A stretch of 64,000 nt of DNA from Brenneria goodwinii. Its GTDB lineage: Bacteria; Pseudomonadota; Gammaproteobacteria; Enterobacterales; Enterobacteriaceae. Shown here in pieces: positions 52,051 through 61,119 of the stretch. Below the pieces are notes generated by a model. The model had not been told where the DNA came from and did not search any database. It worked only from the letters and a program-made list of their open reading frames with translations. The stretch's first letter is position 1; each line of letters begins with the position of its first letter. The stretch covers positions 3,224,001-3,288,000 of the forward strand of contig NZ_CP014137.1 in assembly GCF_002291445.1 (NCBI RefSeq), given 5' to 3'. A program made the position numbers and the translations under genes.

Positions 52051-54818
52051 TCCTGCGCCTCGCGTGGCAATGAGATATACAGAACGCTATTCTGCGGGTT
52101 GAACAACCGTACCGACATGGCGCGTACGCCTTCCAGCGTAATGCTGTCCGCCAGTTGGGCGGCATCGGTCAAATAACGGGGATCGTCATAGTGACGATAG
52201 CTCAGGATCAGACGGCGCTGTATGGTCGGAAGATCGTGCCGGCGCCCTTGTTCAGCGCGGATAAACTGCTGCTTTTGCTCATCCACATCCTGCCGGGTAA
52301 TCTTCGCCGGCAATTCCGCGAACCCCCGCTCCGCCAGTTGCCACAGTTCCTGCGCCCGTTCAGGCGCGCTGGTGAAACTGACTTCGGTTTCAATGCGCTG
52401 CCGAGTGTCCTCCAGCCCGCTGTCCAGTCGCATGCGATAAATGCCGAGCGCATCGTCACGCAGGCTGGCTTTGAGATATTTATCCGCCAGATTACGGGCG
52501 ATACTCACCTGAACCGCCGCTTGCGGCGTCCAGGTATAAGGAGTGAAGCTCCAGGTACGAATATCGGCGCGGGGCTCAATGCTGATTGCTGACGAGGCTT
52601 CGTGTCTGCCTTCCCGTGCCAAATGAGATCGGATCTCTCCGATCGGACGGCGCGGAATCGACGCCAGATAACGTTCAACCTGCGGTAACAGCTGTTCGCC
52701 GTCCATATCGGCCAGCAGATAATAAGTTACGGGTGCGGCTGAAGCCTGATGCCACTGCGCCAGCAGCGTGGAGGCCGTGAGCTGCTTTAACTGCGCAATT
52801 TCCGGCTCCTGCCAGGCGGGATGACCAAAACGCAGCGTGGCTATCTCGCGCGAACGCATATCCATCACCGATTGTTCGCTGTTTATCCGCTGGCGCACCA
52901 GCCGCATCATGCTCTCTTTCATCACATCAGGATCAATTCCCGGGGAAACATTCAACGCACGATAGAAGCCCAGCAGATCGGCCAACTGCTCGACCGATGC
53001 CTGACCGCTCATCGTTAACCGATCCGCGTCCTGATTGATACTCAGCGACAGTGATTTTTCCTGTTTCCAGTTTCTCAGATCTTCCGCACGCCAGTCAGCC
53101 GGGCCACTCTGGGAAACCAGTTGGCTTGCCAACTGTGATTGCCATGGATTCAGCGAACAGGCCAGGTATCCCGCCTGACTCATCGCGGTCAGATAGATCT
53201 TTTTGTCAGCCTCTGGCGTACGCAGCCATACCACGCGGTCGCCGTTACTGAGCTGCCACTGCGTCACGTTTTGTTCAGCAAAGATTTTTACCGCCGTACG
53301 TTTCCCACTTTGCGTGACGAAAGGCAGTTCAGGGATAACTTTCGCCTCCGGAACGCGCGGCGGCGCCAGCGCCGCCATCGTCCACTGTTGTTGCTGCGCG
53401 CGGATAGCATCGGGCTGAGGCAATGTGAAAGGGGTAACGCCAGGCACGCTGAACTGGACCAGCGTATCGGTTGCAGACAACCAGTTTTGCAGGTGTTTAT
53501 TGACGTCCTGCGGCGTAATGGAGGCCAAAATACCCATCGCTTCCTGAGCACGCTGCCGGCTCCCGACATACTGGCGTCCTTGCAGCCAGACCGTCGCCAG
53601 TTGCTGCACCCAATCGGCAAAATAGCGCGCCTCAGGTTGGTTAACCATCTGCTGAGCGGCCTCACGTATCTCAGATTTGATATCAATAATGTCGCGCTCG
53701 CGCAGCGGATAACGTTTTACTCTTTCCAGCTCTTTCAACAACACGGACAGCGCGACATCATGCCCTCCCGGCATGACATCCGCGAAAAGTCCCAGCGCCA
53801 CCGTGGTCTTGCCAATATCCGATTTACGCACCACCAGACTACCGACTTCCGGCGGCAGATCCGCTTTCTGGCGGCGCACCTGGCGACTCAAGGCAGAAAG
53901 GGTAATCTGATTAAGCAGACGATGACGAAGGTTTGACCGGCCGTTAGCGCCGTTATCCTCAAAGCGATAGACAAACGACACCTGACTGCTGCCGCTCTGG
54001 CTATCCTGCAACCGCATCACGTTCAACTGTGGTTGTAAACGCGGTTCATAATAGTCCCGCTGCGGGACGGCAACGTTCGGCAAAGCCGAAAAAACGCGCT
54101 TAATCTCGCGCTCCGCTTCTTCTATCCGCACATCGCCAATCAGCAACAGACGCATATTCGCCGGGCGATACCAGCGTTGATAAAACGTTTGCAACACGCT
54201 GGCCGGCGTTTCTTTAATCGATTGTTCCGAGCCCATCACCGGGCGGGAAGGGTAACGAGAGCCATGGCGAATAGCCTGTACACGCTGCTGGTTCATCCGT
54301 TCCGCCACGCCCAGTTTGCCACGCCACTCTTCGAGAATGATTTTACGCTCATCGTCCAGATCGCGCGGTAGCAGGCTGGCGTGGCCGACCATTTGGTTCA
54401 GCGCCTGCAACGTGAACGCGAGATCGCGACCGCCCGCCGGCGGACTCATCATGTACGTCGTCCGCTCGTAGTTGGTCATGGCATTATAGTGCTGCGCCCT
54501 CACCCACCCCTGCTGAAGCAGGGCGGTGCTCACGCCCTGCGGGAAAGCCTCGCTGGCGCGGAAAACCATATGTTCCACCATATGCGCCACGCCGGACTCA
54601 TTATCCTGCTCATCAACCGAACCCACTTCGACGCTCAGACGGATATCTACCCGTTTTTTCTGCCCTTCCAGCGGCACCAGGGTGTAGTTAAATCCATTCG
54701 CCAATACGCCTTCTTTTATTACCGGCAGCGGACTCTTTATTGCTTCAGCCTGGCTGATAGCGCTGGCGATTAACAGACTGACGGTTATCGCCAGCCGATA
54801 AAATGTCTTCCAATTCAT
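52047..54818 (-). CDS. fusC: M16 periplasmic protease, FusC/PqqL-like
   Basis: Zinc protease of the pitrilysin family, 923 residues with a signal peptide (ending ISQAEA). The inverted zinc motif is HMVEH (His79, Glu82, His83), with the distal ligand Glu in DDERKIILEEWRGK. The two homologous halves (residues about 35-480 and 490-915), the second lacking the zinc site, make the closing clam-shell of the family. FusC of Pectobacterium cleaves imported plant ferredoxin to free its iron, and PqqL is the E. coli relative. AAAGG precedes the ATG. An intercistronic hairpin separates it from the receptor gene. Confidence 0.9.
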   Translation of the reverse strand: MNWKTFYRLAITVSLLIASAISQAEAIKSPLPVIKEGVLANGFNYTLVPLEGQKKRVDIRLSVEVGSVDEQDNESGVAHMVEHMVFRASEAFPQGVSTALLQQGWVRAQHYNAMTNYERTTYMMSPPAGGRDLAFTLQALNQMVGHASLLPRDLDDERKIILEEWRGKLGVAERMNQQRVQAIRHGSRYPSRPVMGSEQSIKETPASVLQTFYQRWYRPANMRLLLIGDVRIEEAEREIKRVFSALPNVAVPQRDYYEPRLQPQLNVMRLQDSQSGSSQVSFVYRFEDNGANGRSNLRHRLLNQITLSALSRQVRRQKADLPPEVGSLVVRKSDIGKTTVALGLFADVMPGGHDVALSVLLKELERVKRYPLRERDIIDIKSEIREAAQQMVNQPEARYFADWVQQLATVWLQGRQYVGSRQRAQEAMGILASITPQDVNKHLQNWLSATDTLVQFSVPGVTPFTLPQPDAIRAQQQQWTMAALAPPRVPEAKVIPELPFVTQSGKRTAVKIFAEQNVTQWQLSNGDRVVWLRTPEADKKIYLTAMSQAGYLACSLNPWQSQLASQLVSQSGPADWRAEDLRNWKQEKSLSLSINQDADRLTMSGQASVEQLADLLGFYRALNVSPGIDPDVMKESMMRLVRQRINSEQSVMDMRSREIATLRFGHPAWQEPEIAQLKQLTASTLLAQWHQASAAPVTYYLLADMDGEQLLPQVERYLASIPRRPIGEIRSHLAREGRHEASSAISIEPRADIRTWSFTPYTWTPQAAVQVSIARNLADKYLKASLRDDALGIYRMRLDSGLEDTRQRIETEVSFTSAPERAQELWQLAERGFAELPAKITRQDVDEQKQQFIRAEQGRRHDLPTIQRRLILSYRHYDDPRYLTDAAQLADSITLEGVRAMSVRLFNPQNSVLYISLPREAQE

Positions 54819-54880
54819 AACGACCTTTCATTTTTGTTATTTTCACGCTGAGGCTGTCCGCGCATGCCGAAAAGCCTTAT

Positions 54881-54910
54881 CCCGCTACGCCGGACAATCG
54901 GCGTAGCGGG
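54881..54910 (-). promoter_or_regulatory. Intercistronic hairpin between receptor and protease genes
   Basis: CCCGCTACGCCG / CGGCGTAGCGGG, perfect 12-bp stem with a 6-nt loop, 9 nt after the receptor stop. No T-run, so it probably protects the receptor mRNA or reduces read-through into the protease gene. Confidence 0.6.
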
Positions 54911-54919
54911 TATCGGGTG

Positions 54920-57532
54920 TTACCAGGTGTAGGCGACGCCCAGCCAGAACTGGCGGCCGGGTTTGTAGGAGATAACACTGGTATTGGAATTTGCAAAGGT
55001 CTGAGAGGTTTCCACTACGTTATCAAGCACGTTCAGCACATCCAACGTGATATCCAGAGTCTGATCCTTGTAGACCGGCTGCGAGTAGGCGAAACGCCAG
55101 TCATAAGAGAAGAAATCGCTGTACTTCACTCCGGTATATACGGTCGGCCTGATGGCCTCACCAGAATAATCACCGCACAAGGCATCGGCCCCAGGGCAAG
55201 TGATATAGCCTGAGTTGAGATATCCTTTATAGCCGGAGGTGTAACTCAGCCGCTGCCCCCAGGTCAGACGCGCGGCGGGGAAATAGGTATCCACATTCAG
55301 GAACGCCTTCCACGGCGTGTTGAAGTTCAGAGGATCCATATCGCGTCTCTGCATCAGCTTTTCGTTAAAGATGACCCAGACATCATCCTGATTACTTTTG
55401 TCGTCATAAATCATCTGAGAACTGGATTTGTTCTTCATGATATTGGCGCCCAGCGCCCACTTCACTTCCACCCACTGGAACTTATACGGACTGATCGGCT
55501 CAACCGTCAGAGAGAAGGTATTGCCCTCGGTGCTGGCGCTGTTGCTCAGGTAATAGTGCCATTTATTATTGGCATCACGATAACTTTCCTGGCCGAACTG
55601 CTCACGGCCTTTACGATGCACCCATTTTACCGTCCAGATGGTATCCATCACACGCTGTGACAGCCCCAGATTCAGTTCATCGCTGAACGGCGTATTGAGA
55701 CCTGAAACATCATAAGTCGCCACGTTGGGCGTAACTGGCGCATTCCAATCACCACTTGTGGTGCGCGATTGGGTATAGCGTTCGTTGATCCCGGAACGCA
55801 ACTTATAAGCCAGCATATTCTGCGCGTAATAGCGGTTGGCGCCGCCGAACACGCGGGTGGAACGATCGCCAAACACATCATAAGAGGCGGCCAGACGCGG
55901 CGCGATATTCAGATTTTCCAGATAATCGTCATAAGACAGGCGCACGCCCGGTGTCACCTCCAGACGTCCAAACGTGATGCTGTCCTGAAGATATGCGGCA
56001 TAGTTGGTATAATCGCCTTTAATAGAACGAGACGGATATACCGTGCGGAAGTAAGCGAACTGTTCGCCATCAATACACATGGCATCACCCGCCTGACAAA
56101 CCACACCGGCGTTGACATACCTTGCATTGGCGGACACCTGACCGACATAAACATCGCTGAAGCGGCGATATTGCGCGTTATAAAAATCCATCTGCCAGCC
56201 GAAGTCCAGCTGATGCTGCGTGCCCCATAGGGCCAGCGGATTCAGTTCGTAATCCTGTTTCAGCGTGGTGGTGTTTTTTTCCGTGGCATAGGTGCCGTAC
56301 CCGCCAATCTGGGAAGAGTTAGCCGTCGTTTGCCAGTCAAGCGAGTCAGAAGTAAAACCGAGTGTCGGGCTGTAGTAAACCCAGCTAATGAACTCATTGG
56401 ATTCATGTTCGATCTTGTTCTGCTCATGCTGATATCCCGCCAGACTGGTCATTTTCCCCCAGTTGGCGTTATGCTCCCATTCAATATTGAAGCGATAACC
56501 GCCCCCGTTATTGGTATAGGAACCGTCTTTCACATTTTGCTTGTAATATTTGGACTCATGCGGCGCGTACATGCCGGTCAGGCGCACGGTATCGCCGTTG
56601 TCGGTCAGGTAAGTGCCTTTCAACAGGTAGGTTTCGGCAATTCTTTCCTGATCCGTCCACTGATCCAGCCAGGTGTGATAGTACGGGATATCTGACTGCT
56701 GGCGGTTATAGGCAAAAATAAAGCCCGCCTTATCGCTCAACGGTTGGTTAAAGGTGGCGGTGTAAAACTGCTTCTTGAACTGCGGTTGGTAATAAAGCTG
56801 GGTTGCTGATTCAAAATTTTCCAGATTGTCCACGTCAACATGATAACGCGTCCAGCTATCGCGCGTGGTGCGATAGGAAACTTTACCCGATACCTTACTC
56901 AGATCCGGATCTTTCAGCTTGGCGTCCACCACCCCGCCGGTGAAATCGCCGTATTTGGCAGAAACATTACTGTCAAATACCTCCAGTTGCTCAATCAGTT
57001 CGGAATTAATCCAAAAGGATTGCGCACCGCCAGCCGGTAAATCCCACGGGTTATAACCATCGGGATTTTTAGGCAATCCCGTCTCCTCATAACTCCCGCC
57101 GCTGGCGCCGGGATTCAGATTATTATTGTTCGACAGACCATCGATCATGTAGTTGTTCTGGTAAAACTTCTCGCCGTGAAACGAGACATTCTCCGGTGCG
57201 ATTTCCCCCGGCGTATTGCTATTTTCCGCCACTTTGGAAAACTGCACGTTGGGATTGTTTTTCAGCAATTCCGTCATCGATCCATTGCCGGTCGGCAACT
57301 TTTTAATCTGCTCCGCGCTCAGGATCTGCGTCCCCATCGACTGACTGGTCGGCGTGGAACGGACTAAAATTGTGTCTTCACCCTCATCATCGGATGCGTC
57401 ATCCAGAGAATCATCCTCTGTTTCAACATCCGTTTTCTGCTGATTGTTATTGGTTGACGTATCATTCTGCTGTGCGAGCGCCGGCCCGGTTAATAATGCC
57501 AACAGCATCACTAAATAGACGTTTTTTTCCAT
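54920..57532 (-). CDS. fusA: TonB-dependent outer-membrane receptor, FusA/YddB-like
   Basis: Outer-membrane receptor of 870 residues. Signal peptide MEKNVYLVMLLALLTGPALA; a very acidic N-terminal spacer (residues 22-52); TonB box DTILV at 53-57; plug domain (about 65-220, with GTQILSAEQIKKLPTGNGSM and YMIDGLSNNNNLNPG); then the barrel, ending in the aromatic VAYTW. A Cys pair in an extracellular loop (CQAGDAMC, near 470) and another (CPGADALC) may form loop disulfides. In Pectobacterium FusA binds plant ferredoxin and imports it whole. It sits 70 bp after the TonB-like gene. The family assignment rests on the gene set; a different protein ligand is possible. Confidence 0.88.
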   Translation of the reverse strand: MEKNVYLVMLLALLTGPALAQQNDTSTNNNQQKTDVETEDDSLDDASDDEGEDTILVRSTPTSQSMGTQILSAEQIKKLPTGNGSMTELLKNNPNVQFSKVAENSNTPGEIAPENVSFHGEKFYQNNYMIDGLSNNNNLNPGASGGSYEETGLPKNPDGYNPWDLPAGGAQSFWINSELIEQLEVFDSNVSAKYGDFTGGVVDAKLKDPDLSKVSGKVSYRTTRDSWTRYHVDVDNLENFESATQLYYQPQFKKQFYTATFNQPLSDKAGFIFAYNRQQSDIPYYHTWLDQWTDQERIAETYLLKGTYLTDNGDTVRLTGMYAPHESKYYKQNVKDGSYTNNGGGYRFNIEWEHNANWGKMTSLAGYQHEQNKIEHESNEFISWVYYSPTLGFTSDSLDWQTTANSSQIGGYGTYATEKNTTTLKQDYELNPLALWGTQHQLDFGWQMDFYNAQYRRFSDVYVGQVSANARYVNAGVVCQAGDAMCIDGEQFAYFRTVYPSRSIKGDYTNYAAYLQDSITFGRLEVTPGVRLSYDDYLENLNIAPRLAASYDVFGDRSTRVFGGANRYYAQNMLAYKLRSGINERYTQSRTTSGDWNAPVTPNVATYDVSGLNTPFSDELNLGLSQRVMDTIWTVKWVHRKGREQFGQESYRDANNKWHYYLSNSASTEGNTFSLTVEPISPYKFQWVEVKWALGANIMKNKSSSQMIYDDKSNQDDVWVIFNEKLMQRRDMDPLNFNTPWKAFLNVDTYFPAARLTWGQRLSYTSGYKGYLNSGYITCPGADALCGDYSGEAIRPTVYTGVKYSDFFSYDWRFAYSQPVYKDQTLDITLDVLNVLDNVVETSQTFANSNTSVISYKPGRQFWLGVAYTW

Positions 57533-57602
57533 TTATTCAAAATCCCCAGTGAACTTTATTATTTGAAAAATAAACTTATTGTTTTAATTAACGCGTTTAA
57601 TG

Positions 57603-58544
57603 CTAATTATCGAACTGAATACGACCATCCAGTTTGAAAACAATGGAAACGACCTGATTTTCAACAGACATCTGCGTTTGATAACGCCAACGCGCCATGT
57701 CTTTCATCACGTCATCGCCAAAGACACCATCAGGGTTTTCCGACAGAACCCGGATATTGGTCACCGTACCGCTGCCGGTGATATCGAATTTGACGCGAAC
57801 TTTGCCCTCAACGCCCATGGATTTCGCCCGGGCGGGGTAGTTCACGCGGCGATGCAGCGCCTTCAACCTTTGGGTATTCGCGCTGCCCGCGCCCTGTTTC
57901 GCCTGGCCGCTGTCACTTTCTCCCGTCTTCGCGGTCACAGCGCCAGAGGACATAGAGGAAGTCGCTGACGAATTAAGCGAAGGGGTATCGCTGACCTCAC
58001 GCGCGGCAGTTTGAGAAGGGGGTTGTTTTTCTACCGGTTTTACCTGCGATTGTTGGGAAACGCGCGTTTCCTGACGTGTCTTTTCAGGCGGTTTTTTCTC
58101 GCGCGCCAACGGCTTTTTTTCGACCGCGACAGTGACAGGCTTAGGTTCGGCGACAGGCAGTTTAATGACAGCGGTTGGCTGGCTGGGTAAGGTCACTGAG
58201 GGTTCGGGTATGCTGGTCTGTACGACGGGGATGGGTTGTTCTGAAAGCTCGGCAGACGTCTCCGGCAAAGCGATAGCGGATGGCACCATCATGACTTGCA
58301 TGCTTCCACCTTCGCTACCCGCCATTTTCTCCACGTTTTCCTCCGGTGCGGAATAGCGCCAGAGAAATAGCATCGCCAACACCGCGTGAGCAAGCAGCGA
58401 TAAGGTAAAAAACTTCATGGAACGCCAGGTAGACAGAGACCCCAACGGTTCTGTAGCCGGATATGGATGCGTAAAGGAGGCGGTTTTAGTCTCCGATACC
58501 TGAAGATTGTCACTACGCACTAGCCAACTCCATCTCTTTAACAT
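57603..58544 (-). CDS. fusB: TonB-like energiser, FusB-like
   Basis: A dedicated TonB homologue of 313 residues. A cytoplasmic N-terminus of about 42 residues precedes the single transmembrane helix (MKFFTLSLLAHAVLAMLFLW). The periplasmic part has a Pro/Lys/Glu-rich linker (residues about 95-200) and the TonB C-terminal domain (HRRVNYPARAKSMGVEGKVR, then VKFDITGSGTVTNIRVLSEN, YQTQMSVENQVVSIVFKLDG). The ATG at 58544 follows AGGAAG; a shorter start at 58418 directly before the helix lacks a ribosome site. In Pectobacterium FusB powers ferredoxin import through FusA. First gene of the operon, under the Fur-like sites. Confidence 0.88.
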   Translation of the reverse strand: MLKRWSWLVRSDNLQVSETKTASFTHPYPATEPLGSLSTWRSMKFFTLSLLAHAVLAMLFLWRYSAPEENVEKMAGSEGGSMQVMMVPSAIALPETSAELSEQPIPVVQTSIPEPSVTLPSQPTAVIKLPVAEPKPVTVAVEKKPLAREKKPPEKTRQETRVSQQSQVKPVEKQPPSQTAAREVSDTPSLNSSATSSMSSGAVTAKTGESDSGQAKQGAGSANTQRLKALHRRVNYPARAKSMGVEGKVRVKFDITGSGTVTNIRVLSENPDGVFGDDVMKDMARWRYQTQMSVENQVVSIVFKLDGRIQFDN

Positions 58545-58920
58545 CAACTTCCTGGGGTCACAGCGTTGTTACAATCTTCCAGGCGATAAAAATGCTTAGG
58601 TTGTTCCGGCTAACAGGGTTCCGGCTAACAGAGAATTGCTTGTTACATACGGCGTGTAACAAGATAAATACTGAGTAAATAATATTTACGAATAATAATA
58701 TAAATGATAATTATTTTACAAATAAAAATGATTATCAAATCAAAAAAAATTTATAAGCGAGCACGAAAACAGAAAGTAACGATATGAATTAGTTATAAAA
58801 AGAGACGCGCTACCGGCGGCGCATCCCATTTTACTTTAAGAGGAGGAAATCTGAGGAAAGCGTGGACGATGAATATGCGGTTATCTAGGCGGTGTCCCGC
58901 AAATACTTGTGGAACACAGC
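58545..58920. other. Intergenic region upstream of the Fus-like operon
   Basis: 376 bp without a gene between the fusB-like start and the ypeA stop, both on the minus strand. It is AT-rich around 58680-58800 and carries the Fur-box-like sites; ACATACGGCGTGTAAC (58637-58652) and neighbouring bases may form the leader. Confidence 0.6.
58705..58737 (-). promoter_or_regulatory. Two Fur-box-like sites upstream of the Fus-like operon
   Basis: Against the 7-1-7 Fur consensus TGATAATnATTATCA, the plus-strand TGATAATTATTTTAC (58705-58719) matches at about 11 positions, and the minus-strand TGATAATCATTTTTA (58723-58737) at about 12. They lie side by side, 160-190 bp upstream of the first gene. Repression by iron-loaded Fur is expected. 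Confidence 0.75.
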
Positions 58921-59346
58921 CTAGTACTCCTGATCCTCAATCAGCCGTTTTCCCAACGTGACGCTGTCAACCATCTCATAGTCCAGCTTTTCATACATGC
59001 CGATTACCGCGTCGTTATCTTCACGCACCATCAGATGAATTTTGGGGCAACCACGGGCGATGAGTTTTTTCTCCAGGCGGCTGATCAACGCATTGGCGAT
59101 GCCCCTGCCACGGAAATCCGGATGAACGCCGAGATAATAAGCCGAGCCGCGGTGGCCGTCGTAGCCCCCCATAACGGAGCCCACCACTTCACCGCTGACC
59201 TCCGCGACCAGAAACAGATCGGGGTCGTGATTCAGCTTACGCTCAATATCCATTTCAGGATCGTTCCACGGGCGCAGCAAATCGCAGCGTTCCCAAAGCG
59301 TGATCACTTCTTCAAAATCATCTTGCCGAAATATGCGGATTTCCAT
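58921..59346 (-). CDS. ypeA: ypeA, GNAT-family acetyltransferase
   Basis: N-acetyltransferase of 141 residues, nearly identical in layout to E. coli YpeA (MEIRIFRQDDFEEVITLWER; GGYDGHRGSAYYLGVHPDFR; the acetyl-CoA pyrophosphate loop RGRGIANAL; KIHLMVREDNDAVIGMYEKL; ends GKRLIEDQEY). The target is not established. ATG at 59346 was preferred over a codon four residues upstream, because it gives the family start. Divergent from hemF; the amiA gene that separates them in E. coli is absent. Confidence 0.93.
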   Translation of the reverse strand: MEIRIFRQDDFEEVITLWERCDLLRPWNDPEMDIERKLNHDPDLFLVAEVSGEVVGSVMGGYDGHRGSAYYLGVHPDFRGRGIANALISRLEKKLIARGCPKIHLMVREDNDAVIGMYEKLDYEMVDSVTLGKRLIEDQEY

Positions 59347-59534
59347 CACATTTACCACGTTGCAATTAGGTAAGTTCTGATTATCGCGTGATTTGTGTCA
59401 GACGCAATATCAAATTGCAGCCAGTCGGAGGAAATAGGACAAACAAGCGCGAGAACGGGGATATTATTTATTATCGGCAATAATCATTATACTGTTCGGC
59501 CTTATTAAGACGCGAAAAAAGGGAACCCGTGCGT

Positions 59535-60479
59535 ATGCCTCACATCAGTGCCGTAAAAACTTTTTTGAGAACGTTGCAGGATGATATCTGCCGACAGTTG
59601 GCCGCCGCAGATGGCGCCGCCGGTTTTGCCGAAGATATCTGGCAGCGCGCGGAAGGCGGAGGAGGATGCAGCCGGGTCTTGTCCGGCGGCAGCGTATTCG
59701 AACGTGCCGGCGTCAACTTTTCCCATGTCACCGGCGGCGTATTGCCGCCATCCGCCAGCGCGCATCGTCCAGAACTGGCCGGACGGAGCTACCAGGCGAT
59801 GGGCGTCTCACTGGTTATTCATCCGCATAACCCCTATGTTCCCACCAGCCACGCCAACGTACGCTTTTTCATTGCCGAAAAACCGGGGGAGGAAGCGGTA
59901 TGGTGGTTCGGCGGCGGCTTTGATCTGACGCCATTTTATGGCTTCAAAGAAGACGCGATTCACTGGCATCGCACCGCGCGCGATCTGTGCCGCCCTTTTG
60001 GCGCGGACGTTTATCCCCGGTATAAAAAATGGTGCGATGACTATTTTTTCCTGAAACATCGCAACGAGGCGCGCGGCATCGGCGGGTTGTTTTTTGACGA
60101 TCTGAATACGCCTGATTTTGCTACCTGCTTTGATTTTACCCGCGCGGTTGGCGAAGGTTTTCTGACCGCCTATCTGCCGATCGTCGAGAAACGCAAGGCG
60201 TTGCCGTGGGGCGAGCGCGAGCGCGAATTTCAGCTTTACCGCCGCGGCCGCTATGTGGAATTTAACCTGGTCTGGGATCGCGGTACGCTGTTCGGACTGC
60301 AAAGCGGCGGGCGCACCGAATCCATTTTAATGTCGATGCCGCCGCTGGCCCGCTGGGAGTACCAGTATCAACCCGAGCCAGACAGCCCGGAAGCCGCGCT
60401 GTACCGGGATTTTTTACCCGTCAGAGACTGGCTGAACGATGACAGCCACGGAGTCACCCCAACAGGAGTAATCAAGTAA
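59535..60479 (+). CDS. hemF: hemF, oxygen-dependent coproporphyrinogen III oxidase
   Basis: Converts coproporphyrinogen III to protoporphyrinogen IX with O2 in heme synthesis. It has about 314 residues (E. coli 299). The sequence is collinear: SRVLSGGSVFERAGVNFSHV, ELAGRSYQAMGVSLVIHPHN, NVRFFIAEKP, WWFGGGFDLTPFYGF, YPRYKKWCDDYFFLKHRNE, RGIGGLFFDDL, QLYRRGRYVEFNLVWDRGTL and SILMSMPPLARWEY. The C-terminus is about 14 residues longer than in E. coli. GTG at 59529 and ATG at 59535 are both possible starts. The stop shares a base with the yaiI ATG (TAATG). Confidence 0.96.
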   Translation: MPHISAVKTFLRTLQDDICRQLAAADGAAGFAEDIWQRAEGGGGCSRVLSGGSVFERAGVNFSHVTGGVLPPSASAHRPELAGRSYQAMGVSLVIHPHNPYVPTSHANVRFFIAEKPGEEAVWWFGGGFDLTPFYGFKEDAIHWHRTARDLCRPFGADVYPRYKKWCDDYFFLKHRNEARGIGGLFFDDLNTPDFATCFDFTRAVGEGFLTAYLPIVEKRKALPWGEREREFQLYRRGRYVEFNLVWDRGTLFGLQSGGRTESILMSMPPLARWEYQYQPEPDSPEAALYRDFLPVRDWLNDDSHGVTPTGVIK

Positions 60480-60925
60480 TGCAGATTTGGGTCGATGCCG
60501 ACGCCTGTCCTAACGTCATTAAAGAAGTTTTGTTTCGTGCGGCGGAGCGCACGGCGACCCTGACCACGCTGGTGGCCAATCAGTCATTAAAAGTGCCGCC
60601 GTCACGCTTTATCCGTACCCTGCGCGTTGCCGCCGGGTTTGATGTCGCGGACAACGAGATTGTGCGCCGGGTTGAAAGCGGCGATCTGGTGGTCACCAGC
60701 GATATTCCGCTGGCCGCCGAAGTGATTGAAAAAGGCGCGGTGGCGCTTAACCCGCGAGGCGAGCGCTATACGCCGGATACCATCCGCGAACGACTGAATA
60801 TGCGCGACTTTATGGATACCATGCGCGCCAGCGGCATCCAGACCGGCGGCCCGGCGACGTTGAGCCAGCGCGACCGGCAACAGTTTGCCGGCGAACTGGA
60901 TAAGTGGCTACGGCAATCAATGTAG
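60479..60925 (+). CDS. yaiI: yaiI, UPF0178 (DUF188) protein
   Basis: Conserved protein of 148 residues, family DUF188/UPF0178. Characteristic acidic motifs MQIWVDADACPNVIKEVLFR and VTSDIPLAAEVIEKG resemble a PIN-like nuclease core, but activity is not established. Other conserved stretches: GERYTPDTIRERLNMRDF, GGPATLSQRDRQQFAGELDK. Translationally coupled to hemF. Confidence 0.92.
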   Translation: MQIWVDADACPNVIKEVLFRAAERTATLTTLVANQSLKVPPSRFIRTLRVAAGFDVADNEIVRRVESGDLVVTSDIPLAAEVIEKGAVALNPRGERYTPDTIRERLNMRDFMDTMRASGIQTGGPATLSQRDRQQFAGELDKWLRQSM

Positions 60926-60948
60926 CGCCATCGGATATAAAAAAGAAA

Positions 60949-60966
60949 AGCCTGCGTCAGCAGGCT
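60949..60966 (-). terminator. Terminator, mainly for the maeB strand
   Basis: AGCCTGC-loop-GCAGGCT; on the minus strand it is followed by TTTCTTTTTTA. On the plus strand it lies 23 nt after the yaiI stop and may also serve there. Confidence 0.75.
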
Positions 60967-61010
60967 AAGTTTGATGACAAAGTATAAATTCTTACTCTCA
61001 TTTCAAAATT

Positions 61011-61090
61011 CGTCATTCCTGCGAAGGCAGGAATCTTCCTGATATCAACGAGTACTTAAAGGCAGATCCCCGCCTGCGCGGGGATGACGG
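61011..61090. repeat. 80-bp inverted-repeat intergenic element
   Basis: Begins CGTCATTCCTGCGAAGGCAG and ends CCCCGCCTGCGCGGGGATGACGG, imperfect inverted repeats of about 22 bp around a central TTCCTGATATCAACGAGTAC. Both arms also fold on themselves. Similar palindromic units are, as I recall, widespread in enterobacterial and other genomes; only this copy was seen in the window. It lies downstream of maeB, before the terminator. Confidence 0.7.
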
Positions 61091-61119
61091 AGGTGACAAT
61101 ATTGTTTGCCAACCCGCCT

